Positions 28,644 to 38,613 of a DNA stretch of 50,470 bases are shown here, piece after piece. The notes beneath the pieces are model-generated. The model saw nothing but the letters and a program-made list of their open reading frames with translations. It did no database searches and had not been told where the DNA came from. This DNA is from Fragilaria crotonensis (taxonomy: Eukaryota; Bacillariophyta; Fragilariophyceae; Fragilariales; Fragilariaceae): the NCBI GenBank assembly GCA_022925895.1, contig JAKSYS010000467.1:1-50470 (forward strand). The letters are read 5' to 3'. A program made the position numbers and the translations under genes. Positions within the stretch are counted from its first letter, which is position 1. Each line of letters opens with the position of its first letter.

Positions 28644-31600
28644 TTCTTCTTTAGCATTGATATCAACTTCGCTTCGTGGCCTCGGGCCGATTTGTGATTG
28701 CCACGGGCGAGGTTGTCGCGGACGTCGGCGAGGCGGTCGGCGTCGGAAATCTCGCGGAGGGAAAATCCGCGCCGTCTGAAATGCGCTCTTGGAAGCGCGA
28801 CCAGAGCGGGTGTGCGGAGAGGAGCGGCGCCAGGAGCGCGGCGGATCGAAATTCGGATCCGGGTGTCACCGCGCTGAACGGTTGGGCGTCCACGGCTGCC
28901 CTGAGGTCCAGCGCGTAGCGCCGGAGGACTGCCAGGTTGTGAGCGGCCGCCTCGTGAGTCCATTCGAAGCGGAATTCGGTCGGGTGCGTCGTCGGCTGGG
29001 GGCGTCGAGGATGCTGGCCAGAGCATCGGCGAGTCGAGGTTCGGGAAGGCGCGGGAAAGGCGAGTCGACATTCGGAAGCGGTATCGTCGGAAGTGGAACC
29101 AGGGCGAGTGACTTACCGTTGGTCCTAGGACCCCAGAGGGTGTCCAGGAGTCGTGACGTGAGACGAACGTCCTCGTTCGCAGTGCCGGGGCGGTCAGCTC
29201 CGCGGCGGACGGTCGTGGGCGGTCGGGCGGGGCGAGGCGGTGTCGCGGCCGCGAGCGATGTCTCATGCGTGGCGATCGTTGCCGTCGGGCGTGGTTGTGC
29301 AGCGGGATTGCTATGGACGGACCCGCTATGGGTCCATCGGTCGGCTGGCGCGAGTCGCGGAAAGGCGGTGCGTCCCCTGTCGTTCGTCGATTGTGAAATT
29401 CGCGATGGGCTGCCTCGTGATCAAAGGACCACCGGGAAGGCTGAGCGACGAAAAAGTTGTAGTGTAAGCAGATGCAGAGGGTCCTAATTTCGTTTTCTTG
29501 CTGGGCGGCGTCGAGTCGGACGAGGGTCATGCGCATGCGCGCCCTGCATTGTTCGATCCATGCCCTAACGCTCGCGGTTTGTTCGGTCGTAAGGGCGACG
29601 TGCGAAGCGCTCAGGAAGCAGCTCCGGACACACTTGCCGTTCAAGTGCCAGCGGCAGCACATGTTCGGGAGCGGCCCGCTCCGCACGTGATCGAGGAAGA
29701 CCTGCCAGACGTCGTTGGCGTCCTTCGTGAACAGGTCCTGCTGCGGGTTCGTGACAGCGTCTGCTGGTTGTCCCTTTCGTCCAGATCGTGCGCCGCCTCC
29801 TCCTGATGCGCTGGGGCTTCCGCCTTCGCGGCAGCGCTGCCCCGGACCCCATCCTGTCTTTCAAGAAGTCGCAGGCGGAAGACGAAGGCTCCGTCCTCCA
29901 GTTGCTGACGCGTCGAACGGAAGTCTAGCAGATTCAGGTTGATATCGTCCTCGTGTTCCACTCCTGCGCACAACACCAAGTATTGTTGCGTGCGTTTCTC
30001 GATGAACCAACCGAGGCGACAGGCGGCCGAGTTGTCTTCGTGAGCTAGCTGTCGTAACGTCGCTAAGGTCGATCCGACTGCTCGCGTCAGGAAACGACAC
30101 CACTCGTCCAACATATGCGTCAACGGGGACCGCGGGCCGAAGAGGAGCTCGGCCACCCCGCCATGTTCTCGAGTAGTCGCGCGAGCTCGTGAAAATCACG
30201 CGGGATAGTGAAATTGAGCTTCGTCATGCTCTTGATGTCTTTGTCCGAGAATCCAGTTGTCGTGTCTGTCGTCTTAAGTTGCATTTGAACAAGGGTGCTT
30301 GCGTGGTCGAGAGCATCCCTGCCCGTCGCGTTCGATCGTGCGAGCGTCTGGGGCCCGCAGCAAAAAAGGCTGAAGGCTCCTGGTCTGTCCGAAGCGTCGG
30401 CTAGGAAGGATGCGGTCCGAATGGCTGCGCAGAAACCCATTGGGATGAATGCATCCCTCCCTTTCGTGTTGCGCAAGAAATGGTGTATGTGGTTTTGGAC
30501 GTACGCCACGTTGCTGAGCGCTAGGATGTCTGCGAAGGTCTGGACGGGGCGAGTTGGGGTCCTCCCCAGGCGTCCTTCTCCGAAACGAACAGGATCATCC
30601 GCTTTGTCGACGGGGGAACGAGTCGAATCCTGTCTTCGGGATTTGAGGAGATGACGCGACTGCGCTAGCGACCTGTCTTTCGAGGAGGCTCGACAAGTTT
30701 CTGATGGCGTCGTTCTCTCGTCCTGGCGTTTCTGACTGATCGTCCGATTGATGAGGCTTTTAGCCTTCACGGCCAGGTACTTCATGTGTAGGACTTTCGC
30801 CCAGTCGTCCGCTCGCCTAGAGTAAGCTGACGAAGCCGCCACTCCCCACTTTGTTGGACCGTGAGTGGTTCTGGTGCTCGCTGCAACGCAGAGAACCCAT
30901 CGAGGTACGTAGGACGCTGCTTCGGCCAACCTCGACGCCCGGTCGGGTCCGGGTCCTCACTCGCCCTCTGTTTGATGGTCCTGACTATCATCAGGGCCAA
31001 TTCCTCAGGGTCGGTGACGTATGATTCCATGATGGCTGCTGCGATGAACGCCGGAACTGGTACTGTCGGTTTCATGGTGAAACCGACGACCGTGACGTCT
31101 TCTGTGTCGTCCGCGTCCGCGTCGTTCGTCTTGTCTTGGTCGTTAGTCTCGTTAGTATGTTTGCTCGACTTGGATCTGCCTCTTGGGGCACTGCCTTTCT
31201 TGGGGCGTCCTCTCGTCGCTGCCACAGGAGGTGGCCCGCGCCGGCGCCGATGCCTGTCCGGCGCTCGCTGACGCCTGACACCGAAGATCTCGTCGTCACC
31301 AATTCTTCAATCGCTCTTCGTACGTCGGACGTAGAATTCCACGTGAGCATTTTGGACCAATCGTAAGGCGTTCCAACGTGGCTTCTGACGATCTGTTTCG
31401 TGTCGACCGCCATGGCGGCTGCGAATCCACCGCCGCCGAGAAGTGCCCATAGGGCGTTCGTTCCGTCGTTTAGTCCGTCGTCGGCGTCGTGGTGAAAGTG
31501 GTGGAACAGACGGATCGTCCCGTGCGTGTTTACCATCAGGTGTGCGATGTCCGGCGAACACAGGTGTACAAACCCTGTAGACTCCGTATTAATCGAATTC

Positions 31601-31710
31601 GATTTCGTGTGTAATCTGTTGAGCTTCGGGACCACTTCCCACTGGTCAAGGGCACGGAAGACGTCTTCCCACGTAGACGTCATCGTCATAGGGGACGACA
31701 TGTCGGCCAT
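28592..31710 (-). pseudogene. Gag-like region of the Ngaro-type element
   Basis: Several overlapping minus-strand frames run from a Met at 31,710 (MADMSSPMTMTSTWEDVFRA) through 31,225, 30,929 and 30,156 to 28,592. The most informative part is MCCRWHLNGKCVRSCFLSASH near 29,600, a Cys/His finger (C-x-W-H-x-x-G-x-C-x3-C-x5-H) typical of nucleic-acid-binding gag proteins in these elements. The N-terminal part contains DIAHLMVNTHGTIRLFHHF. Frame changes occur at each overlap. The region is GC-rich and continues into the polymerase frame without a clear stop. Confidence 0.65.
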
Positions 31711-31769
31711 CCTATCTGCGTTCGTCGTTCGAGTCGTCGGTCGGTTGGTGGTTTGAGGGAAGAGGCCAG

Positions 31770-31927
31770 ATTAAATTAACTAGAGTAGTGTCTTTGTTGA
31801 TTCGAGTTCGTCCGGATTGTGAGCAATTCGCATCTTGTGTTGTGTCCGGGTGTTCGTCTGTCTGTGTCTCGTGTTCGTCTGTCTGACGGCGACTGCTCTC
31901 CCTTTCCCGAACTTCGGACATGCCACG
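31770..31927 (-). repeat. Split direct repeat a, outer copy
   Basis: Matches 25,362-25,508 from ttaactagagtagtgtctt to ggacatgccacg. It marks the right (5') end of the element; the host gene resumes at cctggagtctac. Confidence 0.9.
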
Positions 31928-33075
31928 CCTGGAGTCTACTCTACACAGCGAAGTGCCCTAAAGTAGATGTCATCCTCAGCAGCATCGCCCCCGCTGCAAC
32001 TGCCCATGGACAGGCTCTATCGCGCACTTGAGCCACAGGCGTGAACTCTTTAGATGTCGGAGCAACCAGTGCACTCGCAGACAATTCCGTTTACAAGGTT
32101 ACTGATAAGGACTACGTCTTGTCTTGTCCAACACCTTCTGTCAAGAAACTCATTGAGCTGGTCGTATCCTGGAGTTTTTGCGTATGTGAATAATGCAGCT
32201 GTCCTTCCATCAGTCGCGGCTTCCTTCGATTCTGCCTGAGCCCTCAGGGTACTACTCTTCTTGACAAGCTCGGCCTCGCTTCGAATGAGCTGGTCAACAA
32301 CGATGCTCACCAACCGCATCCCGAAAGGCTTTAACCCCTGTTTTTCGGGCAGCAACACCGCCGAAGTGAAGGGCAGAGGCGAAGTTGCCATGAGAGACCT
32401 CGCGATCGGGACATGGTCAAGGTTTCAGGAGGCAAGTTCTCGAGAGATCTATTCCTTCGGTCACTACGACCATGATGTTGAGGCTTCTTTCCTTTCTATT
32501 GATGCCGGGCTTGAGAAGCCTCTCGTTCTCAGTGGAGACCACATGGTTTTCGTCGACGACAAAGCCGTCGCTGCTTCAACGTTAGCGGTTGGTGACAAGC
32601 TGTCCCTTGTCGGTGGGTTTGCGACGGTGAAGATGATCAAGGCTGTCACTGACGTTGGGGTGTTCGCTCCTTTCACAAAGGACGGAACCATTGTTGTCAA
32701 CTCTGTTGTTGCCTCTTCTTATGTCAACCTCAAAGGCGAGGACTCGCTTCTCATTGGAGGCATCTTTGCCTTCGACCTTCACTGGCTTGCTCACCTGTCC
32801 CAAGCCCCACACCGTCTTGTGTGCGAGATCAGCGCCTCTTTCTGTGCTTCCGAGACCTACAATAAGGGGATTCCGTGTGGGTTGAAACGCCGCTCGCCGT
32901 CGCGCTCTGGCTGGTCAAGCAGAACCCTGTGGTTATGACTGCTGTCTTCGTCCCAGCGTTCGCTGTCGCTTTCCTCGCCGCTGCGGTTGAAGCTCTTATC
33001 TCCAGTCCGGCACTCCTCTTGATTTTGGTTGCAACTGCATTTATCATGTCGTCCAAAACGAAGAAGTCCGCCTAA
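31928..33075 (+). pseudogene. Hint (hedgehog/intein-type) domain with C-terminal membrane segment (3' part of the split gene)
   Basis: The first residues (AWSLLYTAKCPKVDVILSS) continue the PstS-like frame once the inserted element is removed. An in-frame TGA lies at 32,029. The Hint domain starts at Cys (CFSGSNTAEVKG, about 32,339), continues IYSFGHYDHDVEASF and LSGDHMVFVDD (the conserved His block), and ends IVVNSVVASSYV. A C-terminal hydrophobic stretch (MTAVFVPAFAVAFLAAAVEA and on) is followed by a basic tail SSKTKKSA. Hint domains self-cleave at the N-terminal Cys; Hint proteins of this style are familiar from diatoms. Frame changes near 32,190-32,260 and 32,870 add to the damage. Confidence 0.75.
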
Positions 33076-33743
33076 AATCGGATTTCGTTACATATTATGT
33101 GAAGTGTTACTACCTAGAGCGTCTTGCGCAAAATCAAGTCACTATTACGAAACGTCATTAATGCAAACTACTGAGCTGAATTGAATGTGGGGAAACACAC
33201 AAGATTGATCATGAAGCGAATGGATGGCTGTTAGCCTTAATTGAACGTAGGAAAACACACAAGATTGATCCCGAGCGAATGGATGGCTGTTAGCCTCGAG
33301 GGTAATCGCTGTATCAGTGATGTTTGATTGACCTACGACTACTAGTACACAATTTTCTAGTTCAGTTTCGCAACATACGTTCTGTCCGCCGACCGTATTT
33401 GCGTACACCGAATAGGAAGTTGTCCTGTAAATTTGTCACCGTTCCTTCTCCGACGTGTTTTTATAGTATCATTTCTACACACTCTAAGAGCACACCTCCA
33501 GTCATGAAAGGGAGGTTCCCGAACCTCCTCGTTTCGATTCGACCATTGTCCCCTATCCACCTGATAAGGGCAATGATGTTCCTGCAAAGACATATTCAAC
33601 AGAGCAACAGGGTGAAGAGAAAACAAACCACATTGATAACACTTTTCCCACACAATTTTTTATTTTAGTTTTCGCAAATACGAGTCTGTCCGTCAGCCGA
33701 TTTGCGTACCCGAAATAGGAAGTTGTCGCGTGAAGAATCAATC
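33076..33743. repeat. Relic repeat block: two 60-bp units and a duplicated 80-bp unit
   Basis: Two units with acacaagattgatc ... gaatggatggctgttagcc lie at about 33,175-33,235 and 33,236-33,294. Two units with ctgtccg ... tttgcgtac ... gaaataggaagttgtc lie at about 33,345-33,428 and 33,650-33,730. The vocabulary (ttgcgtac, aaattttct, gttgtcctg) resembles the subtelomeric repeats of the first 1.2 kb. No gene is convincing. Confidence 0.6.
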
Positions 33744-33998
33744 ATGACGAGCCATCGGCAACGCCGGTCTCTCGTTGCAGCAGGACTCCGTGATCCGGAT
33801 AATCGTGACTTTTCGCCTGATACCCCAGAATGGAACGAAAGCATCTTGTTTGAAGATATTGTTCCTCTTTCTCGTACGGAAGTTCGGAGGTATCATCTGA
33901 CTCAGTTTAAGTCCATCACCAATCCAACGGCTTGGAATCGATACTTGCATCTCGGGCTCTATGCCTACGATGACGGTTTAGAATTCGACTGTATCTGA
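33744..33998 (+). CDS. Small hypothetical protein next to element H
   Basis: An 84-residue frame starting MTSHRQRRSLVAAG, with a basic N-terminus, WNESILFEDIVPLSRTEVRR, and an aromatic-rich end (NPTAWNRYLHLGLYAYDDG). The stop lies within 3 bp of the preserved part of tip H. I recognise no domain. The composition is protein-like and the ATG is well placed, but with no relative it stays hypothetical; it could be the cut N-terminus of a larger protein. Confidence 0.4.
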   Translation: MTSHRQRRSLVAAGLRDPDNRDFSPDTPEWNESILFEDIVPLSRTEVRRYHLTQFKSITNPTAWNRYLHLGLYAYDDGLEFDCI

Positions 33999-33999
33999 A

Positions 34000-34072
34000 T
34001 CCACCCACCGTATCAAGTAAATATATAAATACTTGAGGATATTTTATCTAGTTTGAACCCCTTTTCCTTAGG
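34000..34072 (-). repeat. Element H: last 73 bp of a 5' tip
   Basis: One iteron (CACCCACCGTAT), the perfect hairpin TCAAGTA ... TACTTGA and the terminus CCCCTTTTCCTTAGG remain. The other iterons and the gene are missing on the telomeric side. It matches the end of tip G nearly base for base. The terminus abuts the truncated gene of element I. Confidence 0.85.
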
Positions 34073-36301
34073 ATGTTGGATATCGGAGTTGCATTGCCGA
34101 CCGCAGATTTAGCCAAGGATAAAATATTCTGACATCTCGAGAATCCATATGATGTATCTCCTAAAGCAAAGTGATAGGCATTGAAGTGGGCCTCTTCTGA
34201 ACCGACTCGTTCACTGGAATAGGTAGATGCATGAGTAAATGTTGAATGACCCATTTTGATGTCCGATGGTGCTTGAGCACAAGTACTTGTGTTGCTCACC
34301 ACCAGTAACAAAATTTGAGACGCAAGCCCAGAACTGACGAACCTGTGTCATGTCTGGTAATGACAACAAGTTGAAGAGATCCTGAATCACATGAGATGGT
34401 CCAAAATCTGATCGATTGACTCGCCTTGGAAAGATTAATGATTGAGAGTCTTCATCTGAGAAAAACTTCCATTGTTTTGGATCAGGGATCGAAACAACAA
34501 AAAATATCGGGAGATAATTGGTGGAAGCTTGCGTTCAACTTGTTTACACTTTTGTCGTGAAGCATTGGTGAAACCTTTCAATGATATAAGGGAATAGTAG
34601 ATAGTATCATTGCTGTAAACGCAGTGAAACATTGGTGGTTCAACCAATTCGGTCATTCGTGCCGAGCCACCACCAAATCCATGAAAAGACATCTCGAGTT
34701 GTGCAGTTAAATAAAATCCAGATGCTCGAGAGGCAAGCACAAACCTTGCTTCCAAACTGAGTGAATATCGACAAGAGCAAGGTCCCCTGTGTCCTTGTCT
34801 ACCCTTACCTTGATATTTGTTGCAAGGTCAACAATGGGTTCCCACCATAGCCCGTCTGCCAATTCAGTAATTGCATCCCGCATCAAGAACACTGTCCGAG
34901 GTACGATTCGAGACCATTCATCAAATAAGAAAGAATATTGATCAACCATAATGTTGCCAACCGTATCAAGTGTTGTCTTTCTCCTTTAGGCATGCGACGA
35001 CGCATTTCACGAATTTGACGAACCATCGGTGACAAATGTGAATCACTGGTGATTCACGTACTGATTTGACAAGTGCAGGACCAAAATTGTAAATGACTGG
35101 TTGGAAAATGAACAGATAACGGAGCAAACGGCTGCCTTCAGAACTGATGAGATCTTTGAGAAGACAGAGGACACTGTGTCACAAGAGATCATGTTGATTT
35201 CTGAACCATTGGTTGAGACTCGGAAAGCAAACATTAAACAGAACTCTGCAACGAAGGGAAGAGATGCCACCGATTGAGGGACTTCAAGCAACAAGTCCTT
35301 CAAAAGTAGGGCACTGCAAAGGCATTGCTTGTGTCAAAGCCTCTCGATGCAAAGAGACCTCGTCTGTAAGAAAAGGATAAAGCTTTTTCAACTCTGGAAG
35401 CAAACCCGTGGATCGTGTTGCATTGTGTAGGTACAACGATGTGATATCTCTTCTATTTCACCACCTTCAAATGTTTGAAGTCCAGCGCGAGATTGCCAGG
35501 AACCATCAATATATTTTTTTGCACGAACTTAAGGAGCCAATCCTCAGCATGCTTGTGGATTTGAACCAACAAGAACTCAGTTGATGAGCACGGTGATGAA
35601 TGGATCGAAGAAAAGTCGGATTTTATCTTCTGGACAAATTGTTTGCCACCACCGCATCCATGAATAAGGGGTGTAAACATATGTGTGTACATATGATCCT
35701 GTTTTTCCCGTTTTGGAAGAATAGGAAAAAGCACAGCTCTTGCCTCACAATAATCAAATTGCTGTTTTGAATTGTGTGGTGATTCGTTGAAAAATGAAGT
35801 GACTTTAGCATGAGTCACATACCTGCCGCAGCAAAGCTTGATGAGATCAACTTTCTGTAGTTTTGAAGAATCACAACCCACAGTCTTGCAGTGTCGATTT
35901 GCATTTCCAATCTTTACAAAGGATTGACCACACACACAAGAAAATCCAGCATAGGTCTTGCTGTCGCTCCGATACGGATCGATACTTCCCAAAGCCTTTG
36001 CATGAAGTAGTTCCTTTTTATATTCTTCAAGGAGAGAATGGACTGTAAAAACCCTACTGTCCATACCATGTTTTTTCAGGTGAAGTTGAATGGATCTCTC
36101 GTCTGACTGAATTGAAGTGGACCGAATGCATTGTCGACAGCCTAGACCAAACGGAGAGAATGTGAAAACTTCTTGGATAGTCATGATGGGGTGGACAACA
36201 GGAGAAGGATTCTTGAAAGCAAAGCCATTTGCTTCAATCAATGCTGGCAAATGTATCCCATCCGATGCGCATCGCTTCCTGGATGTTGCAATCGGCAGCA
36301 T
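34073..36301 (-). pseudogene. Element I gene, N-terminal two-thirds, frameshifted
   Basis: Start MLPIATSRKRC at 36,301, then EVFTFSPFGLGCRQC, HLKKHGMDSR, GFSCVCGQSF ... RHCKTVGC, LIKLCCGRYVTHAKV and QFDYCEARAVLFPILPKRE. After several frame changes come MISCDTVSSVFSKISSVLK, VDQYSFLFDEWSRIVPRTV, EMSFHGFGGGSARMTEL, LPPIISRYFLLFRSLIQ, MTQVRQFWACVSNFVTGG and KMGHSTFTHASTYSSERVGSEEAHFNAYH. Each matches element A in order, including the recombinase-like Arg and GH...Y. The gene stops just before the helicase domain, where tip H is attached. It shows that the recombinase-like segment is conserved within the family. Confidence 0.85.
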
Positions 36302-36385
36302 GGTATGATTTTATTGTGATTGCCAAGGGATGAATGGTATGGAGTTTGAATTCATGGATACCAGAGTCTACAGAAGCAATCCGTA

Positions 36386-36542
36386 GCTCCCAATGCATAT
36401 TTCCTTAAGTTATCAGTGGCTCTTGATGCAGAAAAACAGCTCCCGATGCAAATTCACCTATGTAAAATGGCTCCTGATGTATCAAGTAAAAATATATATA
36501 CTTGAGGATATTTCATCTAGTTTGAATCCCGTCCCCTTAGGG
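36386..36542 (-). repeat. 5' tip of element I: iterons plus terminus
   Basis: Iterons GCTCCCAATGCA, GCTCTTGATGCA, GCTCCCGATGCA and GCTCCTGATGTA start at 36,386, 36,419, 36,439 and 36,470 (spacings 33, 20, 31). The hairpin TCAAGTA ... TACTTGA is perfect; the terminus GTCCCCTTAGG ends at about 36,542. Confidence 0.9.
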
Positions 36543-36902
36543 TTGCCACGCGTATGACGAATCGACAAACTTTCTTCACAGTCGCTCATCATCCTGCGGA
36601 CGAACGACAACCGGAAAATGGCGGAAACCAGGTCAACTCACAACGACGCGACGGACCCCCGCTAGATGACTATCACGGGACGGACACCGCAAGACAAACC
36701 ATGAGAGAGAGACAAAACTATTAGGACCAGATTCCGATGCCATCTATTTAGTTCCACTAGCCTTGTGAGCACAAAAGGAGAAATGAGGAAAAACCACATA
36801 CAACACACAAATTGACACGACAGTACGCCAGACAACGGTACGACGAAACTACTTAACAGCCGACTCATCCGACTGATTCGGACAAGACTCGGAATTTATA
36901 TC
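36543..36902 (+). mobile_element. Fragment of a second Ngaro-type element (recombinase tail plus repeat b)
   Basis: The plus strand encodes the recombinase C-terminus (TRMTNRQTFFTVAHHPADE) and runs straight into a diverged copy of repeat b, ending gactcggaatttat at about 36,902. It lies opposite in orientation to the full element at 25-32 kb. Repeat a, which should follow an inner repeat b, is absent, so the copy probably lost it by recombination between the two b repeats or by deletion. Its telomere-facing part is missing where tip I is attached. Confidence 0.8.
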
Positions 36903-37182
36903 GACATCACTATGAACATGGACAATTTTAAATATATTAAAGAATTTTCAGTTTTCAATTGACGTATAGATGTGTAACCCTACAACTGAATAAGTGGCAA
37001 TTCCAGATTTCCTAGGAATTCCGAAATCTCCTGCTGGCGTCCTCATGTTCGATGACGTACATACATACCAGCACCGTTTCCCGTACAAGCTAGTACTCGA
37101 ATACCTCCCCGTCCACGCTATCATACATTTATCGCAGCCGTATTTACTCGAGCTGCGAGCGCTGCCAATCAAGCGAAACTTT
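36903..37182. other. Spacer without recognisable gene
   Basis: Short open frames exist on both strands (for example from 36,994 on the plus strand) but have no recognisable motif. AT-rich at the left, more balanced toward the peptidase gene. Confidence 0.4.
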
Positions 37183-38605
37183 TTATGAGAGAACGAGCTC
37201 CATATGAAAGCAGCTGTTTGAAGTTCGCTCGTCAATCAGTTTCACGCGTGTTTTGACACTTGCCACAAACCTCTCTCCCAGCAAACCCGGTAGGGCCGCT
37301 GCACCCACGTCGATTACACTGATCTGTGTTGGGTCTCCACAGTGCCTGGAAACGTTTCCGGGTCCTACCTCCTTGATCTTCGTTTCCATGGCAGCTTCAA
37401 TAGTTGCTCTTGAATTAATGATCCCGTTCAGATTAAGACCAATCACCTTTTCCACGAATACATCGATCACCATATCTCCATATCCTCCGTAGAGGGCACG
37501 CTGTTGCTCCACGTTTTCCGCCACCGTTCTTCCAGCGTTGATGAGGTTGCCAAACATTGCTCGGGCTTGATCTGCTGGCGAGCGTGTTGTACTTGTAATA
37601 ACTCCTTTGGGCTGACCAGCAGCACGAAGTCCGTCTTTCACAATGTCCAGCATTCTAGTCGGCACCTCTGAGATATCGGCATTTGCTCCAGCAACAACAG
37701 CAACATCGGTAATGGAGTATGTGCTTGTGCCATCACCGGCAGTTGCCTGATGTGAGTCGTACTATCAGGGTTTGCCTCCAGCAACGTTCCTGCGACATTG
37801 ATTGGCCCGTGTGATCCAGGGGCTGTCCCACTGACTGCAATGGTTGTGAAGAAGGAACCGCCAATGCGGTCAGAAGCGCCAGTGCCGGAGGCCCAATAAA
37901 GTGTGACTGGCACGTCTTTGGTGAGAGTTGCTACCACCTTGTACGTAAGGGCCAAACCTCCCTCATCAGGGCTCCATTCGAGCTTAACGTCCTCCAGACC
38001 GTCATTGCTGATTTCCTCTACGAAATCGACGAATACGGCAGAGTCGTAGGCGCTATCACGAACATTGGCAACACTTACAACGACTGAGATAACGTCACCT
38101 GTGGATGAGACAGGGGCCAATACCTCGCGCCAGTTCGTGGAACCTGAGTTTAGGTCAAAGGCGTTCAAGCCGAGAGAGTTCATACTGTTAATCTCCCCCA
38201 AAGACTTTCTTGCTTTCTTGCTGGTGACTGAAGCGGAAAAGTAGTCATTATATGTAGAACCAAAATAACCTCCTGGGATTTCCAAAGTAACAAAACGGTA
38301 TCGCAATCTGACTTCCGTAACCCCCGGCTTCGTCGTGAATTCTCGGCGTGCAAAGACAGGCCCTACATCAGAAGTCGATAGCACAAGATCGTTGTTGACC
38401 ACATCAACAAGTCCGCGGCGGCGAACTCCGGCAGGTGGTCCAGCATCCTCGATGTGCTGTGTAATCGATGCGGCGATAGGATTCATCGCGATATCCCACC
38501 CGTCCAATCCCTTGCTGAAGTCATTATTATTTACGACGCTTGGACCCACAAAACTGAAGACCGCTAGATTAGTGCCTGTTGCCGACGGCACTCCACCTGC
38601 AGTGC
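37183..38605 (-). pseudogene. Bacterial-looking surface protein with M15-like peptidase domain
   Basis: The N-terminal part (37,750-38,591) is a beta-rich adhesin-like region: DFSKGLDGWDIA, GGYFGSTYNDYFSASV, LNAFDLNSGSTNWREV and a repeat ending VAGTLLEANPDSTTH. After a frameshift near 37,750 it continues TDVAVVAGANADISEVPTRM and a C-terminal domain with GVITSTTRSPADQARAM, SRHCGDPTQISVIDVG and CFHMEL. The S-x-H ... D pattern and late F-H-M-E resemble the metal ligands of M15/VanY-type peptidases, which cut peptidoglycan peptides. The architecture is prokaryotic in style, so horizontal transfer is likely. The 5' end is cut at the LINE fragment: the frame stays open to about 38,605 with no clear start. 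Confidence 0.55.
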
Positions 38606-38613
38606 CATGTTAG

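Larger units (their letters stand above)
24971..31927 (-). mobile_element. Ngaro/PAT-type tyrosine-recombinase retrotransposon
   Basis: About 7 kb, read on the minus strand as: repeat a (31,770-31,927), gag-like frames, reverse transcriptase, RNase H, tyrosine recombinase, repeat b (25,509-25,806), repeat a again (25,362-25,508), and repeat b again (24,971-25,270). This a-body-b-a-b arrangement of split direct repeats is diagnostic of Ngaro/PAT elements in the DIRS order. The flanks share only ACG with the repeat junction, as expected for recombinase-mediated insertion without a long target duplication. Coding frames carry several frameshifts, while the repeats are almost identical, implying a fairly recent insertion or sequencing error in the body. 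Confidence 0.9.

Noticed and set aside
28676-29487. Plus-strand frames inside the Ngaro-type element
   Set aside because: They are antisense to the gag-like region, lack motifs, and reflect the high GC content that suppresses stops.
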